Assembly: GCA_021205725.1 (NCBI GenBank)
Contig: JAJPWY010000036.1
Coordinates: 29,537 to 93,536 of the forward strand
DNA: 64,000 bases
Reading direction: 5' to 3'
Source of the DNA: Clostridiales bacterium
Lineage (GTDB): Bacteria > Bacillota > Clostridia > Oscillospirales > Oscillospiraceae
The notes beneath the pieces are model-generated. The model worked only from the letters and a program-made list of their open reading frames with translations, was not told the origin of the DNA and did no database searches. A program made the translations under genes and the position numbers. Positions 32,493 to 40,717 of this stretch are shown piece after piece (position 1 is the first letter of the stretch; each line of letters begins with the position of its first letter).

Positions 32493-32812
32493 GAATCATA
32501 AGGTGCTCTTGTAGGAATTGATGTAGAGGAAAGGCCGGGGCTTCACGCCTTGAGAACGCCCCGCCTGATCGTTCCAACGACCATATGAACCGCAACGCAG
32601 TAAAAGAGCGGCCAGACACGCATCACAACGATGCGGGCTGGTTGCTCTTTTTGAGCGTCTCCCACTTTTTTGCAAGTCATCCCAGCATGTACATGTATAA
32701 AAGCTTATCCCCTTCCATTGATGATGAGGAAAATGCGCCTGGCAAGCGGAGTCAGGCAGAGCCGGTCGTTTTATTCTCATCTCTGCCTTTCTCCCGGCAA
32801 CATCCTGCCGTA
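32493..32812. other. Gap after rpoC with a second hairpin and no recognised gene
   Basis: No convincing gene is seen over about 320 bases. A long imperfect hairpin spans 32602-32651 (AAAAGAGC, GCCAG, GCATC arms pairing in order, ending GCTCTTTTT) and could be a second terminator or the end of a small RNA. On the minus strand 32496-32600 reads as a short segment with gene-like codon choice ending ...YINSYKSTL and a stop, but it has no recognisable start or family. It could be a decayed fragment. Confidence 0.4.
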
Positions 32813-32813
32813 T

Positions 32814-32853
32814 TTTACCGGAACTTTACAGGTGCCTGGTTTCGCATCTTACA
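32814..32853 (+). promoter_or_regulatory. Candidate Pho-box direct repeats upstream of the phosphate genes
   Basis: TTTACC (32814-32819) and TTTACA (32825-32830) are 11 bases apart in phase, with a weaker CTTACA at 32848-32853. PhoP/PhoB sites are direct TTNACA-like repeats with 11-base spacing placed over the -35 region. The downstream genes concern phosphate, which supports the reading. Confidence 0.4.
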
Positions 32854-32869
32854 CAGTGGGCAGTACAAT
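32840..32869 (+). promoter_or_regulatory. Possible promoter of the phosphate gene pair
   Basis: -10 TACAAT (32864-32869) with a poor -35 TTTCGC (32840-32845) at 18 bases. A weak -35 is expected for an activator-dependent promoter. It lies 70 bases before the start codon. Confidence 0.45.
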
Positions 32870-32938
32870 AAAGCTGTACAGCTTTCTGCTGTGGACAGAA
32901 CGACTGCAATCAGTTGAAAAAGAGAGGTAGATAACTAC

Positions 32939-33835
32939 ATGCGGAAACGGGAACGAATCCTTCTGCTGCTTCTGGCCCTGGCGCTGATACTGAGCGGCTG
33001 CGGGGCGGCGGGAGGCAGCCTGGCGGCGGTGGACGGCCTGGACGACCTGGGCGAAGTTCAGGTGGTCTCCAGAGAGGAGGGCTCCGGCACTCGGAGCGCC
33101 TTTGCGGAGCTGGTAGGCTTTGACGGGAGCACAGACGGCGAGAGCGCCGACGCCACTGTGGACACGGCTCTGGTGGTCACAGACGCAGATGCGGTGATCG
33201 ACGCCGTCGCCTCCGATTCGTCGGCGGTGGGCTATGTCTCCATGGGCGCATTGAGCAACCTGGACGGGGCGAAGGCCCTGGCGGTGGACGGCGTGGAGGC
33301 CACGCTAGACAACGTGAAAAAGGGCAGCTATCCCCTGAGCCGACCCTTCTGCCTGGCCTGGAGCGGCAGCCTCAGCGAGCTGGAGCAGGACTTCCTGACC
33401 TATGTGCTGGGCAAGGGACAGGCGATCGTGGGCCAAGGCTATGTGACGGTGGCGGACAGCACCACCTTCCTCTCCGGGAAGCAGTCCGGCACCATCACCA
33501 TCCACGGCTCCACCTCTGCCGCCCCGTTGCTGGAGGAGCTGGCGGCGGAGTATATGACGCTCAACCCCAACGCCACGGTCGAGGTAACGGCCTCCGATTC
33601 CACCACCGGCCTGAACGACGCCATGCAGGGCAAATGTGACTTTGGCGCAGCCTCCCGTGAGCTGAAGGACTACGAGGCAGAGCTGCTGGACTATGAGGTC
33701 ATTGCGGAGGACGGCATCGCCGTCATCGTCAACGGAGAGAACCCCCTGGACGCCGTCACGCTGGAGGAACTATACGGCCTCTTTACCGGGACGATTGCGG
33801 ACTGGAACACCATCAATACAGAAAGGGAAGACTGA
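32939..33835 (+). CDS. PstS-like phosphate-binding lipoprotein with lobes in permuted order
   Basis: 298 aa. Lipoprotein signal ends LSGC (Cys21). The mature part begins with what is normally the second half of PstS: VVSREEGSGTRSAF (Ser44-Arg52 region), then GYVSMGAL, and SYPLSRPFCL. From about residue 186 it continues with what is normally the first half: TITIHGSTSAAPL (Gly190-Ser193), SRELKD (239-244), AVIVNGENPLDAVTLEELYGLF, and stops soon after TIADWN. Both halves of the phosphate site (GSTS, SRE, SGTR) are therefore present, but in reversed order, like a circular permutant. The alternative is a remnant of a tandem two-domain PstS cut at both ends. The stop is one base before the Na/Pi cotransporter start, so the two are coupled. 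No pstCAB genes are nearby. Confidence 0.85.
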   Translation: MRKRERILLLLLALALILSGCGAAGGSLAAVDGLDDLGEVQVVSREEGSGTRSAFAELVGFDGSTDGESADATVDTALVVTDADAVIDAVASDSSAVGYVSMGALSNLDGAKALAVDGVEATLDNVKKGSYPLSRPFCLAWSGSLSELEQDFLTYVLGKGQAIVGQGYVTVADSTTFLSGKQSGTITIHGSTSAAPLLEELAAEYMTLNPNATVEVTASDSTTGLNDAMQGKCDFGAASRELKDYEAELLDYEVIAEDGIAVIVNGENPLDAVTLEELYGLFTGTIADWNTINTERED

Positions 33836-33836
33836 G

Positions 33837-35528
33837 ATGAACGACACATTACAAATTATTTTTGGTCTGTTCGGCGGACTGGCCATCTTCATTTACGGCA
33901 TGAACCTGATGAGTGAATGTCTCCAGAAGGCGGCCGGGGAGCGGATGAAGCAGATTTTGGGTCTGCTGACCCGGAACCGGCTCATGGGAGTGGTGGCCGG
34001 AGCGTTGGTGACAGCGGTGCTGCAGAGCAGCAGCGCCACCACCGTCATGGCCATCGGCTTCGTCAGCGCAGGGCTGATGACGCTGCCCCAGGCCATCTCC
34101 ATCATCTTCGGCGCCAACATCGGCACCACCATCACCGCCCAGATCATCGCCTTTAAGATTACGGACTATATCTACGTGTTCATATTCGCAGGCTTCCTCG
34201 TGTCCTTCATCAGCAAGAACGAGAAGGTGAAGAACATTGGACGGACGGTGTTCGCCTTCGGTCTGCTGTTCCTGGGCATCGAGACCATGGGCGACGTGAT
34301 GAAGCCCCTGGCCTCCAGCCCGGTGTTCACCGACATGATCGCTCAGGTGGCGGACATCCCGGTGCTGGGTGTGGCCGTGGGCACCCTGATGACCCTGGTG
34401 GTACAGAGCAGCAGCGCCACCATCGCCGTGCTGCAAAATTTCGCATCCCAGGCCGGCGCAGACGGCGTGACCAGCATCCTGGGCCTGGCAGGAGCCATCC
34501 CCATCCTGCTGGGCGACAACATCGGCACCACCATCACCGCTCTGCTGGCCAGCGTGGGCCAGTCCAGAGACGCCAAGCGGACGGCGGTAGCCCACAGCAT
34601 CTTCAACATCTCCGGTGCGCTGCTGTTCATCTGGTTCGTGAAGCCCTATGCGGCATTTATCCAGTACATCTCCCCCAAGGGGATCGAGGTGGAGGTCATC
34701 TCCCGCCAGATCGCCAACGCCCACACCATCTTCAACCTGACCATGACAATCATCTGGATCTTCCTGCTGGGCGTGATGGTGAAAATCGTCACAAAGATCA
34801 TCCCGGACGGCAAGGATGGTCTGGCTGACCTGTCCAAGCCCAACTTCCTGGATAAAAATGTCATGGCCCAGCCTGCGGCGGCCCTCCGTCTGGTGGCCCA
34901 GGAGGTGCTCCATTGCAGCGACATGGTAAAGACCATGCTGCTGGATGTGAAGGAATCCGTCGGAAGCGGCAGCACCGAGGTTCTCCAGGAGGTCAAGGCC
35001 TATGGCGAGGCGCTGAACTCCCTCCATGTGGAGATCAACGAGTACCTGGCGGAGCTGTTCTCTGCCGGTGTGTTGACGGAGCAGCAGGCGTCCCAGACGG
35101 CCCAGCTGTTGTACGTCCTCAGCGATGTGGAGCGGATGGGCGGCCTGGCCGTGGAGCTGGGTGACTCCATGCAGGAGCGGAAGGAGAAGAAATATCACTA
35201 CTCCAAGGAGGCCATGAGCGACCTGGAGCAGAGCCTGACCTATATCGAGGGAATGTATGCCGACGCCATGTCTGCCCTGGCCAGCGGCTCCCTGGAGCCG
35301 CTACAGCGCAGCCTGGAGCAGAAGGAGACGGTGCTGGATCTGGATATTAAGATGCGGAAGGAGCACATGCAGCGGGTGAACAAGGGCATTTGCAAGAAGA
35401 AGCTGTCCGTTCCCTTTATGCAAATCCTGCATTGCATCGACCGCATGGGCAACAGCTGCGTCAACCTGGCTGAGGTGGCCTCCAATCAGATGTGCTTCAC
35501 CTACTTTATCGGGTCGGAGTGCAAGTAA
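33837..35528 (+). CDS. Na/Pi cotransporter with C-terminal PhoU-like domain (NptA/YjbB family)
   Basis: 563 aa. The N-terminal half has paired inverted repeats of membrane helices, each with the hallmark QSSSAT motif (about residues 62-68 and 188-194) and a following GANIGTTITA / GDNIGTTITALLA motif. The C-terminal third (about 340-560) is helical and resembles PhoU. Family members move phosphate with sodium; some act as exporters. The ATG 33837 follows the stop of the PstS-like gene by one base, with GAAAGGGAAG upstream; the open frame extends left but has no site. Pairing a binding lipoprotein with a secondary transporter instead of an ABC system is unusual. Confidence 0.92.
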   Translation: MNDTLQIIFGLFGGLAIFIYGMNLMSECLQKAAGERMKQILGLLTRNRLMGVVAGALVTAVLQSSSATTVMAIGFVSAGLMTLPQAISIIFGANIGTTITAQIIAFKITDYIYVFIFAGFLVSFISKNEKVKNIGRTVFAFGLLFLGIETMGDVMKPLASSPVFTDMIAQVADIPVLGVAVGTLMTLVVQSSSATIAVLQNFASQAGADGVTSILGLAGAIPILLGDNIGTTITALLASVGQSRDAKRTAVAHSIFNISGALLFIWFVKPYAAFIQYISPKGIEVEVISRQIANAHTIFNLTMTIIWIFLLGVMVKIVTKIIPDGKDGLADLSKPNFLDKNVMAQPAAALRLVAQEVLHCSDMVKTMLLDVKESVGSGSTEVLQEVKAYGEALNSLHVEINEYLAELFSAGVLTEQQASQTAQLLYVLSDVERMGGLAVELGDSMQERKEKKYHYSKEAMSDLEQSLTYIEGMYADAMSALASGSLEPLQRSLEQKETVLDLDIKMRKEHMQRVNKGICKKKLSVPFMQILHCIDRMGNSCVNLAEVASNQMCFTYFIGSECK

Positions 35529-35588
35529 GCCGGGAAAAGGGTCTGCCGGAGTTCCCCGGACATATGGCGGCTCCTTTTCATTCAGATA

Positions 35589-35626
35589 AAAAGCCTGCGT
35601 TCTTTTGGAAGAGAACGCAGGCTTTT
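35589..35626. terminator. Bidirectional terminator after the Na/Pi cotransporter
   Basis: AAAAGCCTGCGTTCT (35589-35603) pairs with AGAACGCAGGCTTTT (35612-35626). T runs exist on both strands. It can serve the phosphate pair and the converging leftward LRR-SGNH/MBOAT operon. Confidence 0.85.
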
Positions 35627-35767
35627 GTCGTGAGCTCGTGAAGGTGCAGGGAACGGATGGGCTTGATAGGCGATCCGGAGGCGGAGGGCCGGGGAACGTG
35701 TCCTGATATTCCGGCTGAATGCCGGACATGGGCAGGCAGGCCGTTTTGACAGACTGACCCGTGTCAT

Positions 35768-37192
35768 TCACTCTCCCTGAATCCTGACGCCGTACACCGA
35801 CCAGAAATAGTTGGTGCGGTAGTCGGACAGGGCGTCGGCGCTGACGTAGACGTTGGCGTCTGTGCCGTCCAGCAGCTGCTGCCCCACCCGGCAGGCGGAG
35901 GGGTCGTCATTTTCCACCACGATGCGCTCCAGGGCAGTACAGCCGTCAAAGGCCAGGTCGCCGATGGCGGTGATGTTCTCCTGAATGACAAGCTCCGTCA
36001 GCCCCGTCTCCCCGGCAAAGGCGGAGGCGGCGATGGCCGTCACCGGCAGCCCCTCCCATTGGGTGGGGACGGTCAGGCTGGCGCGGCTCCGTCCCGTCTC
36101 CGAGAGGCCGGTGACCGTGACCGTCTCCCCGTCGCTCTCATAGAGGAAGCAGTCCGCGTCGCTGTCGTCCCCCTCCGTCAAGGCGGCAGACGCCGCCTGG
36201 GGCTGCTCGGGAAGGTCGATGTCCGTGGGGCTGCTGTCCCCCAGCATGGCCTTGATGTCCCGGATGAGCTGCCGGGTGTACACCGTCTTTCCGCTGGCGT
36301 TCAGGTGGAAGTTGGTGTCGTAGAACCACTCCGCCTCCAGGATGCAGTCGTTGGGGTCGCCCGCCAACGGGATGTTCAGCCGGGCTTGCAGCGTCTCCGT
36401 CCAGCCGTCTACGTCCGCCCCCTCCTCCACCGCCAGGGCGTTCATGGGGCAGAAGTGATACCACACCGTCGCCCCCTGCTCCTCCGCAGCGGCGGCGTAG
36501 TCGTTCACCGCCTCTATAAACTCCTCCGTGGGGGCGTCGCTGTCAAAGCAGATGGGGGTGTTCTCATCGTACAGGCCGGACATGACGTTCTGCACGCACA
36601 GGTCGGAGGCCACGTCCCCGTACCCGTTGAAGGAGGCGTGGGTGTACACCCCCTCCGGCTCCGGGCCGGTTCCTGTCACCGTCCAGGCCAGCTTTTGGGC
36701 GGCGAAGGCGGGGAACGTCCCCGCCAGCTGTCCCCAGCGGTCTGAGTCCAGCCGGGCCAGCAGGTCAAAGGCCCCGTCCAGCCCCTGCCACAGAATGGCG
36801 GCGTCAAAGTAGTCGGAGAGGGTCTGCTCCTGCTGCTCCGGAATGAGGATGACGATGTCCCCCTCCCGCAGGCTCTCCTGGGACAGGTCCAGCATGACGG
36901 TGGTGCCCAGGGCGGCGTACATGCCGAAGTTGACCACGGTGTAGCCCGGAAGCTGCTCCTCCATCAGGGCGCTGTCCACCCCGAAGGCCACGGCGCTGCC
37001 TCCCACCAGAATGATGCGGGGCTGCTCCGTCTCCTCCTCCAAAAGGGCGCACTTGTCCTTCAGCTCCCCCAGGAAGGTCTCCTCATAGCAGCAAGGCAGG
37101 CCGAAGCCCCAGGCCAGCAGGGAGAGGGGGGCCAGGAGCAGCAGTATGATCGTGACCGCCACGATGTTTCTCACGGTTTTTCTCTGTCTCAT
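35768..37192 (-). CDS. Membrane-anchored SGNH-like protein with C-terminal BspA-type LRR
   Basis: 474 aa. One N-terminal membrane helix (about 8-28), then an SGNH-like domain with ILVGGSAVAFGVDS (candidate catalytic Ser) and, further on, WFYDTNFHLNASGK (candidate Asp/His). The last ~110 residues form leucine-rich repeats of the BspA/LRR_5 kind (GLPVTAIAASAFAG, LTELVIQENITAIGDLAFDGC). SGNH proteins next to MBOAT enzymes usually accept or transfer acyl groups on cell-surface polymers (AlgJ/AlgX, DltD, PatB). The Asp-His spacing (D-x3-H) differs from the classical DxxH. ATG 37192 lies 2 bases after the MBOAT stop. The ribosome site is poor, so translation is probably coupled. Confidence 0.8.
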   Translation of the reverse strand: MRQRKTVRNIVAVTIILLLLAPLSLLAWGFGLPCCYEETFLGELKDKCALLEEETEQPRIILVGGSAVAFGVDSALMEEQLPGYTVVNFGMYAALGTTVMLDLSQESLREGDIVILIPEQQEQTLSDYFDAAILWQGLDGAFDLLARLDSDRWGQLAGTFPAFAAQKLAWTVTGTGPEPEGVYTHASFNGYGDVASDLCVQNVMSGLYDENTPICFDSDAPTEEFIEAVNDYAAAAEEQGATVWYHFCPMNALAVEEGADVDGWTETLQARLNIPLAGDPNDCILEAEWFYDTNFHLNASGKTVYTRQLIRDIKAMLGDSSPTDIDLPEQPQAASAALTEGDDSDADCFLYESDGETVTVTGLSETGRSRASLTVPTQWEGLPVTAIAASAFAGETGLTELVIQENITAIGDLAFDGCTALERIVVENDDPSACRVGQQLLDGTDANVYVSADALSDYRTNYFWSVYGVRIQGE

Positions 37193-37194
37193 GG

Positions 37195-38637
37195 TCAAAA
37201 CTGAAAGTAGATAAAGGCGTTTTCGCCGTTGGCGGCCAGCAGCGCCAGCCACGCCACGGTGACGGTACTCACCAGGAAGAATATCCCCTGAGCGGCGGAG
37301 ACGGCTCCCTCTGTGTCATCCGTCCCCCGGCTCCAGTCCGCCCGCTCCAGCAGGAACAGGCAGAGGACGGACAGCACCGCCCGGAGGACAGTGTCCGCCG
37401 TCAGCTCCATCAGGGAGAGGGCGCTCTGCCACCCCGCGCTGTCCCAGCCGGAGGTCAGGCCCCGGAGCAGCAGCCCCGCCTCCTCCAGGGAGCCGGCCCG
37501 GAAAAAGAGCCAGGCAAAGGTCACCAGCAGGAAGGTACGGCCCTGCCGGAGCAGGCCGGTGAGCCGGTTGTCCGGAAGAGCTGGCCCTCCCGCCCGCTGC
37601 CACAGCAGCCCCGCCACCTGGCACAGGCCCAGAAAGCCGCCCCAGACCACAAAGGTCCAGTCCGCCCCGTGCCACAGGCCGCTGACCAGAAAGACGATCA
37701 GAATGTTGACGCACTGCCGGGCCAGGCCCTTCCGGCTGCCCCCCAGAGGCTTGTAGAGGTAGTCGGTGAACCAGCTGGTCAGGCTGATGTGCCACCTCCG
37801 CCAGAACTCCCGGACGGATCTGGCCCCATAGGGACGGCGGAAGTTGTCCATCAGCCGGATGCCCAACATCCGGGCCGCCCCCTGGGCGATGTCGGAGTAG
37901 CCGGAGAAGTCGCAGTAGATCTGCACCGCAAAGGCCACGGTGGCCAGAGCAATAGCCGGGCCGGAGGCCTCCCCGGGGACGGCATACACGCTGTCCACCA
38001 GGGCGGAAAGTCCGTCCGCCACCACCAGCTTTTTGAAGTACCCCCGGCACAGCAGGCAGAGGCCCCAGTACAGGTCAGATGCCTGAAAGGTGTGCCGCAC
38101 CTTGAGCTGGGGGAGCAGATGGTCGGGCCGCTCGATGGGCCCCGCCACCAGCTGTGGAAAAAAGGAGACAAAGAGGGCGTAGTAGCCCAGGTCCTGCTCC
38201 GTCTTGATCTTCCCCCGGTACACGTCCAGCACATAGGACAGGGTCTGGAAGGTGTAGAAGGAGATGCCCACCGGCAATACCAGGTCCACCGTCACGTCAA
38301 ACCCCTCGCCCCCCAGCAGCCGGGCAACGCTCCCCGCCGTGTCCGTCAGGAACCCGGCATATTTGAACACGCCCAGGCAGCCCAGGCAGCACACCAGGGC
38401 CAGCGCCAGCCACAGCTTTCGTCCCCCGGCGCTGTTCGAGCGCTCGATGCCCCGGGCGGACAGCCAGGAGACGAGAGTCGTCCCCAGGAGTAAAAATCCC
38501 GTCCACGGGTTCCACCAGAGGTAGAACAGGTAGCTGGCTATCAGCAGCAGCCACCGCCGGAAACGGTGGGGCAGCAGCCAGTAGAGGGCCAGCACCACCG
38601 GGAAGAATACCAGAAATTCCAGGGTATTAAAGTTCAT
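37195..38637 (-). CDS. MBOAT family membrane O-acyltransferase (AlgI/DltB/PatA type)
   Basis: 480 aa, multi-spanning. The invariant His323 lies in VFLVSGLWHGADWTFVVWG. Family landmarks include LPVGISFYTFQTLSYVLDVYRG, FVSFFPQLVAGPIERP, and NFRRPYGARSVREFWRRWHISLTSWF. MBOAT proteins pass acyl groups across the membrane to SGNH-type partners that modify alginate, peptidoglycan, teichoic acid or exopolysaccharide. The gene overlaps the small membrane gene upstream by 11 bases and is followed at once by an SGNH-LRR gene, so the four form one operon. Substrate and acyl group cannot be read from sequence. Confidence 0.92.
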   Translation of the reverse strand: MNFNTLEFLVFFPVVLALYWLLPHRFRRWLLLIASYLFYLWWNPWTGFLLLGTTLVSWLSARGIERSNSAGGRKLWLALALVCCLGCLGVFKYAGFLTDTAGSVARLLGGEGFDVTVDLVLPVGISFYTFQTLSYVLDVYRGKIKTEQDLGYYALFVSFFPQLVAGPIERPDHLLPQLKVRHTFQASDLYWGLCLLCRGYFKKLVVADGLSALVDSVYAVPGEASGPAIALATVAFAVQIYCDFSGYSDIAQGAARMLGIRLMDNFRRPYGARSVREFWRRWHISLTSWFTDYLYKPLGGSRKGLARQCVNILIVFLVSGLWHGADWTFVVWGGFLGLCQVAGLLWQRAGGPALPDNRLTGLLRQGRTFLLVTFAWLFFRAGSLEEAGLLLRGLTSGWDSAGWQSALSLMELTADTVLRAVLSVLCLFLLERADWSRGTDDTEGAVSAAQGIFFLVSTVTVAWLALLAANGENAFIYFQF

Positions 38638-38878
38638 CCCGGCCTCCCCCTCCCGTCAGCGGCAGCAGGCTCAGTGCGGCGAGGGCCAGCAGGGGGAGCA
38701 GCAGCTCCTCCAGGGTACCCCCCAGCACCAACCCGGCCAGCAGAATCGCCACGCCACAGAAGGCGGTGAGCAGCGCCCACAGCCATTGGGGGCGGACACG
38801 AAAGCCGCTGAGGACAACGCACACCACGCCTCCCGCCAGCAGGGCCAGCAGCACCGGCTGGGACAGTAACAGGCTCAC
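38627..38878 (-). CDS. Small hydrophobic protein of the MBOAT cassette
   Basis: 83 aa, starting with GTG at 38878. That codon overlaps the TGA of the gene upstream (GTGA), and the gene's own stop lies 11 bases inside the MBOAT gene. Two to three short membrane helices are visible (LLALLAGGVVCVVLSG; LLTAFCGVAILLAGLVL; LEELLLPLLALAALSLL). Overlaps at both ends argue that it is real and translationally coupled. No family is recognised. Small partner proteins are known from Dlt systems (DltX), which offers a comparison but no proof. Confidence 0.65.
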   Translation of the reverse strand: MSLLLSQPVLLALLAGGVVCVVLSGFRVRPQWLWALLTAFCGVAILLAGLVLGGTLEELLLPLLALAALSLLPLTGGGGRDEL

Positions 38879-40674
38879 TCCGCTCCCTCCTTTGCCAGCT
38901 GCTCCTTCAGCTCCGAGATGATCTGCTCCGTGCGAATGGCCACCCCCTCGGTGGAGAGGTGGTTGTCCGTCCCATAGAGATACCGCCCCGGCCACAGGGA
39001 CTCCTCGATGTCGGAGAGCACCGGGACGATCAGGTTCTCCCGGAACCAGGCGTCCAGCTCCGCCCGGGCCTCCTCCGTGCTGTCCTCCGAGATGGCCAGG
39101 CTGTTCCGGGGGGCGTAGGTGAAATACACCCGAACGCCCTTGTCCAGAAACCGCTGATACATCTCGTTTAAGGGCTGGATGAACTGGGCCACGGGGAAGG
39201 ATCTCACGGTGTAGTCCACCGCCAGGCCGTAGACCGGCTCGTCGGAGTCGGCGTTGGGGCGATAGAGGATGTAGTCCCCGTACTCGTTGTAGCTGGGCTC
39301 GTCCACCGGGTTGCCGTCCTCGTCGTAGTCCGAGGCGGAGCGGGCGTAGCTCCCCGCCTCCATCCCCTCCCGCCCGGAGAGGAAGGAGGAGAGGGCGCTG
39401 AAGGTTCCCCCTACCTCCCGGAGATCCAGCCGGGCCAGCAGGTCGTAGTTGGACTCGATCAGTTTGAAAAAGGTGTCGTCCATCCGGCTGGTGGTGCAGA
39501 ACTGCCGCTGGGCGGCATCAAACTCCGGGGAGTGGATGAGGATGTCCCCCTCCCCCATGCAGTCCAAAATCAGCAGGAATTGGGGGTAGGCGTTGGTGTA
39601 GGCGAACACCCCCATGTTCACCACCTCATAGCCCTCAAACGCCTGGTCGATGGCGGCGCTGTCGTAGCCGAACCGGGTGGAGGAGCCGGAGAACAGGACG
39701 ATTTTCTGGCGGTCGCTCAGGGTGAGCAGCCGGTCAAACTTGTCGGTAAAGGTGTCGTAATAGGTGCCGCTGTACACCGGGTCCTCCACGGCGTTCAGGT
39801 GGACGGTCCGGAGATCGTCGCAGTCCTGGAAGCTGTAGTCGTTGAGGGTGGTGATATTGTCCGAGAGGTAGAGGGTGGTCAGGGTGCAGCCCCGAAAGGC
39901 CCCGCTCTCCAGCGTCCGGACGGTGTTGGGGAGGATCACCGTATCGCACGCCGCCTCCGCAAAAGCCCCCTCCCCGATGTACCGGACGGGCAGGCCGTCC
40001 AGCTCGGCGGGGACGGAGATGACGCTGTCCGTGCCGGAGTAGCCGGTGATTTTCACCCCGTCTCCCGCCTCCTCCCAGGTAAAGCAGCGCTCGTCCGTCC
40101 ATCTGCTCCACTGGGCGTAGAGGGTCAGTCCCTCCGCCGGGTCTGCCCGGCTCCCCAGGCCCACCGCCGTGCCGGAGCCGTCCGCCCGGGTGTTCCAGCC
40201 GATGAGGGTATACCCCTCCCGTTCAAAAAGCTCCACGCCGGTGGAGGTGTTCCACCGGAGGTGGGTGGTGGCCGTGACCACCTCCACCGGCTGGGAGGCG
40301 TCGCCCCCGTCCAGGCGCTCTCCCCCGTTGGCGTCGTAGTACACGGTCTCCCCCTCCTGCTCCAGATAGAGGGTCACCGTCGTGGAGTAACAGACGCTGT
40401 GGAGGGTCAGGGTGACGGTGCGGCCGGACTGGTCGATCTCCGCATCCTCATAGTCCGTCCCGGCGAGGGTGTAGCCGTCCGCCAGGGTCAGGGTAAAGAC
40501 GGCGTCCTCCCCCCGGAGGGGGGCGGCGGTGTAGCTCTCCGCCGTGTAGCCCTCCCCCTCCTCCAGCACCACCGGGCAGGTCAGTGCGGCCCGGGCCGCC
40601 GTGGCGGAGCCGCAGGAGGTGAGCAAAAGGACACAGGCCAGGAAAAGGGGCGGCAGAATTCTCCCTCTTTTCAT
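38875..40674 (-). CDS. Lipoprotein with InlB-like repeat, BspA-type LRR and SGNH-like domain
   Basis: 599 aa. Lipoprotein signal ends LLTSC (Cys21). About residues 110-190 hold an InlB B-repeat/Flg_new-like unit (YYDANGG...GYTLIGWNTRADGSG...LYAQW). About 195-310 are BspA-type LRRs (GLPVRYIGEGAFAEA, TLESGAFRGCTLTTLYLSDNIT). About 325-595 form an SGNH-like domain (VLFSGSSTRFGYDS with candidate Ser; YGTDNHLSTEGVAIR near the end). The order LRR then SGNH is the reverse of the partner protein at 35768-37192. A secreted, lipid-anchored enzyme or acceptor acting with the MBOAT protein is the best inference. The gene begins 43 bases after rhaB and may share its transcript. Confidence 0.8.
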   Translation of the reverse strand: MKRGRILPPLFLACVLLLTSCGSATAARAALTCPVVLEEGEGYTAESYTAAPLRGEDAVFTLTLADGYTLAGTDYEDAEIDQSGRTVTLTLHSVCYSTTVTLYLEQEGETVYYDANGGERLDGGDASQPVEVVTATTHLRWNTSTGVELFEREGYTLIGWNTRADGSGTAVGLGSRADPAEGLTLYAQWSRWTDERCFTWEEAGDGVKITGYSGTDSVISVPAELDGLPVRYIGEGAFAEAACDTVILPNTVRTLESGAFRGCTLTTLYLSDNITTLNDYSFQDCDDLRTVHLNAVEDPVYSGTYYDTFTDKFDRLLTLSDRQKIVLFSGSSTRFGYDSAAIDQAFEGYEVVNMGVFAYTNAYPQFLLILDCMGEGDILIHSPEFDAAQRQFCTTSRMDDTFFKLIESNYDLLARLDLREVGGTFSALSSFLSGREGMEAGSYARSASDYDEDGNPVDEPSYNEYGDYILYRPNADSDEPVYGLAVDYTVRSFPVAQFIQPLNEMYQRFLDKGVRVYFTYAPRNSLAISEDSTEEARAELDAWFRENLIVPVLSDIEESLWPGRYLYGTDNHLSTEGVAIRTEQIISELKEQLAKEGAE

Positions 40675-40717
40675 GGCCTGTGTCCTCCGTTCTGATTCAT
40701 GACCGGCTATGCCCCGG

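Noticed and set aside
32496..32780. A 94-codon minus-strand frame after rpoC as a gene
   Set aside because: No ribosome site, no family resemblance and a mixed composition; kept only as a possible fragment.
32493..32938. tRNA or rRNA gene in the gap after rpoC
   Set aside because: No cloverleaf or rRNA motif could be found by eye.
35690..35730. CCGGC-TGAAT-GCCGG hairpin after the SGNH-LRR gene as a terminator
   Set aside because: Five-base stem with no T run; the bidirectional terminator at 35589-35626 is a better candidate.
40675..40717. GACCGG/CCGGTC hairpin between rhaB and the LRR-SGNH lipoprotein gene as a terminator
   Set aside because: The stem is six bases and has no T run, so read-through is more likely.
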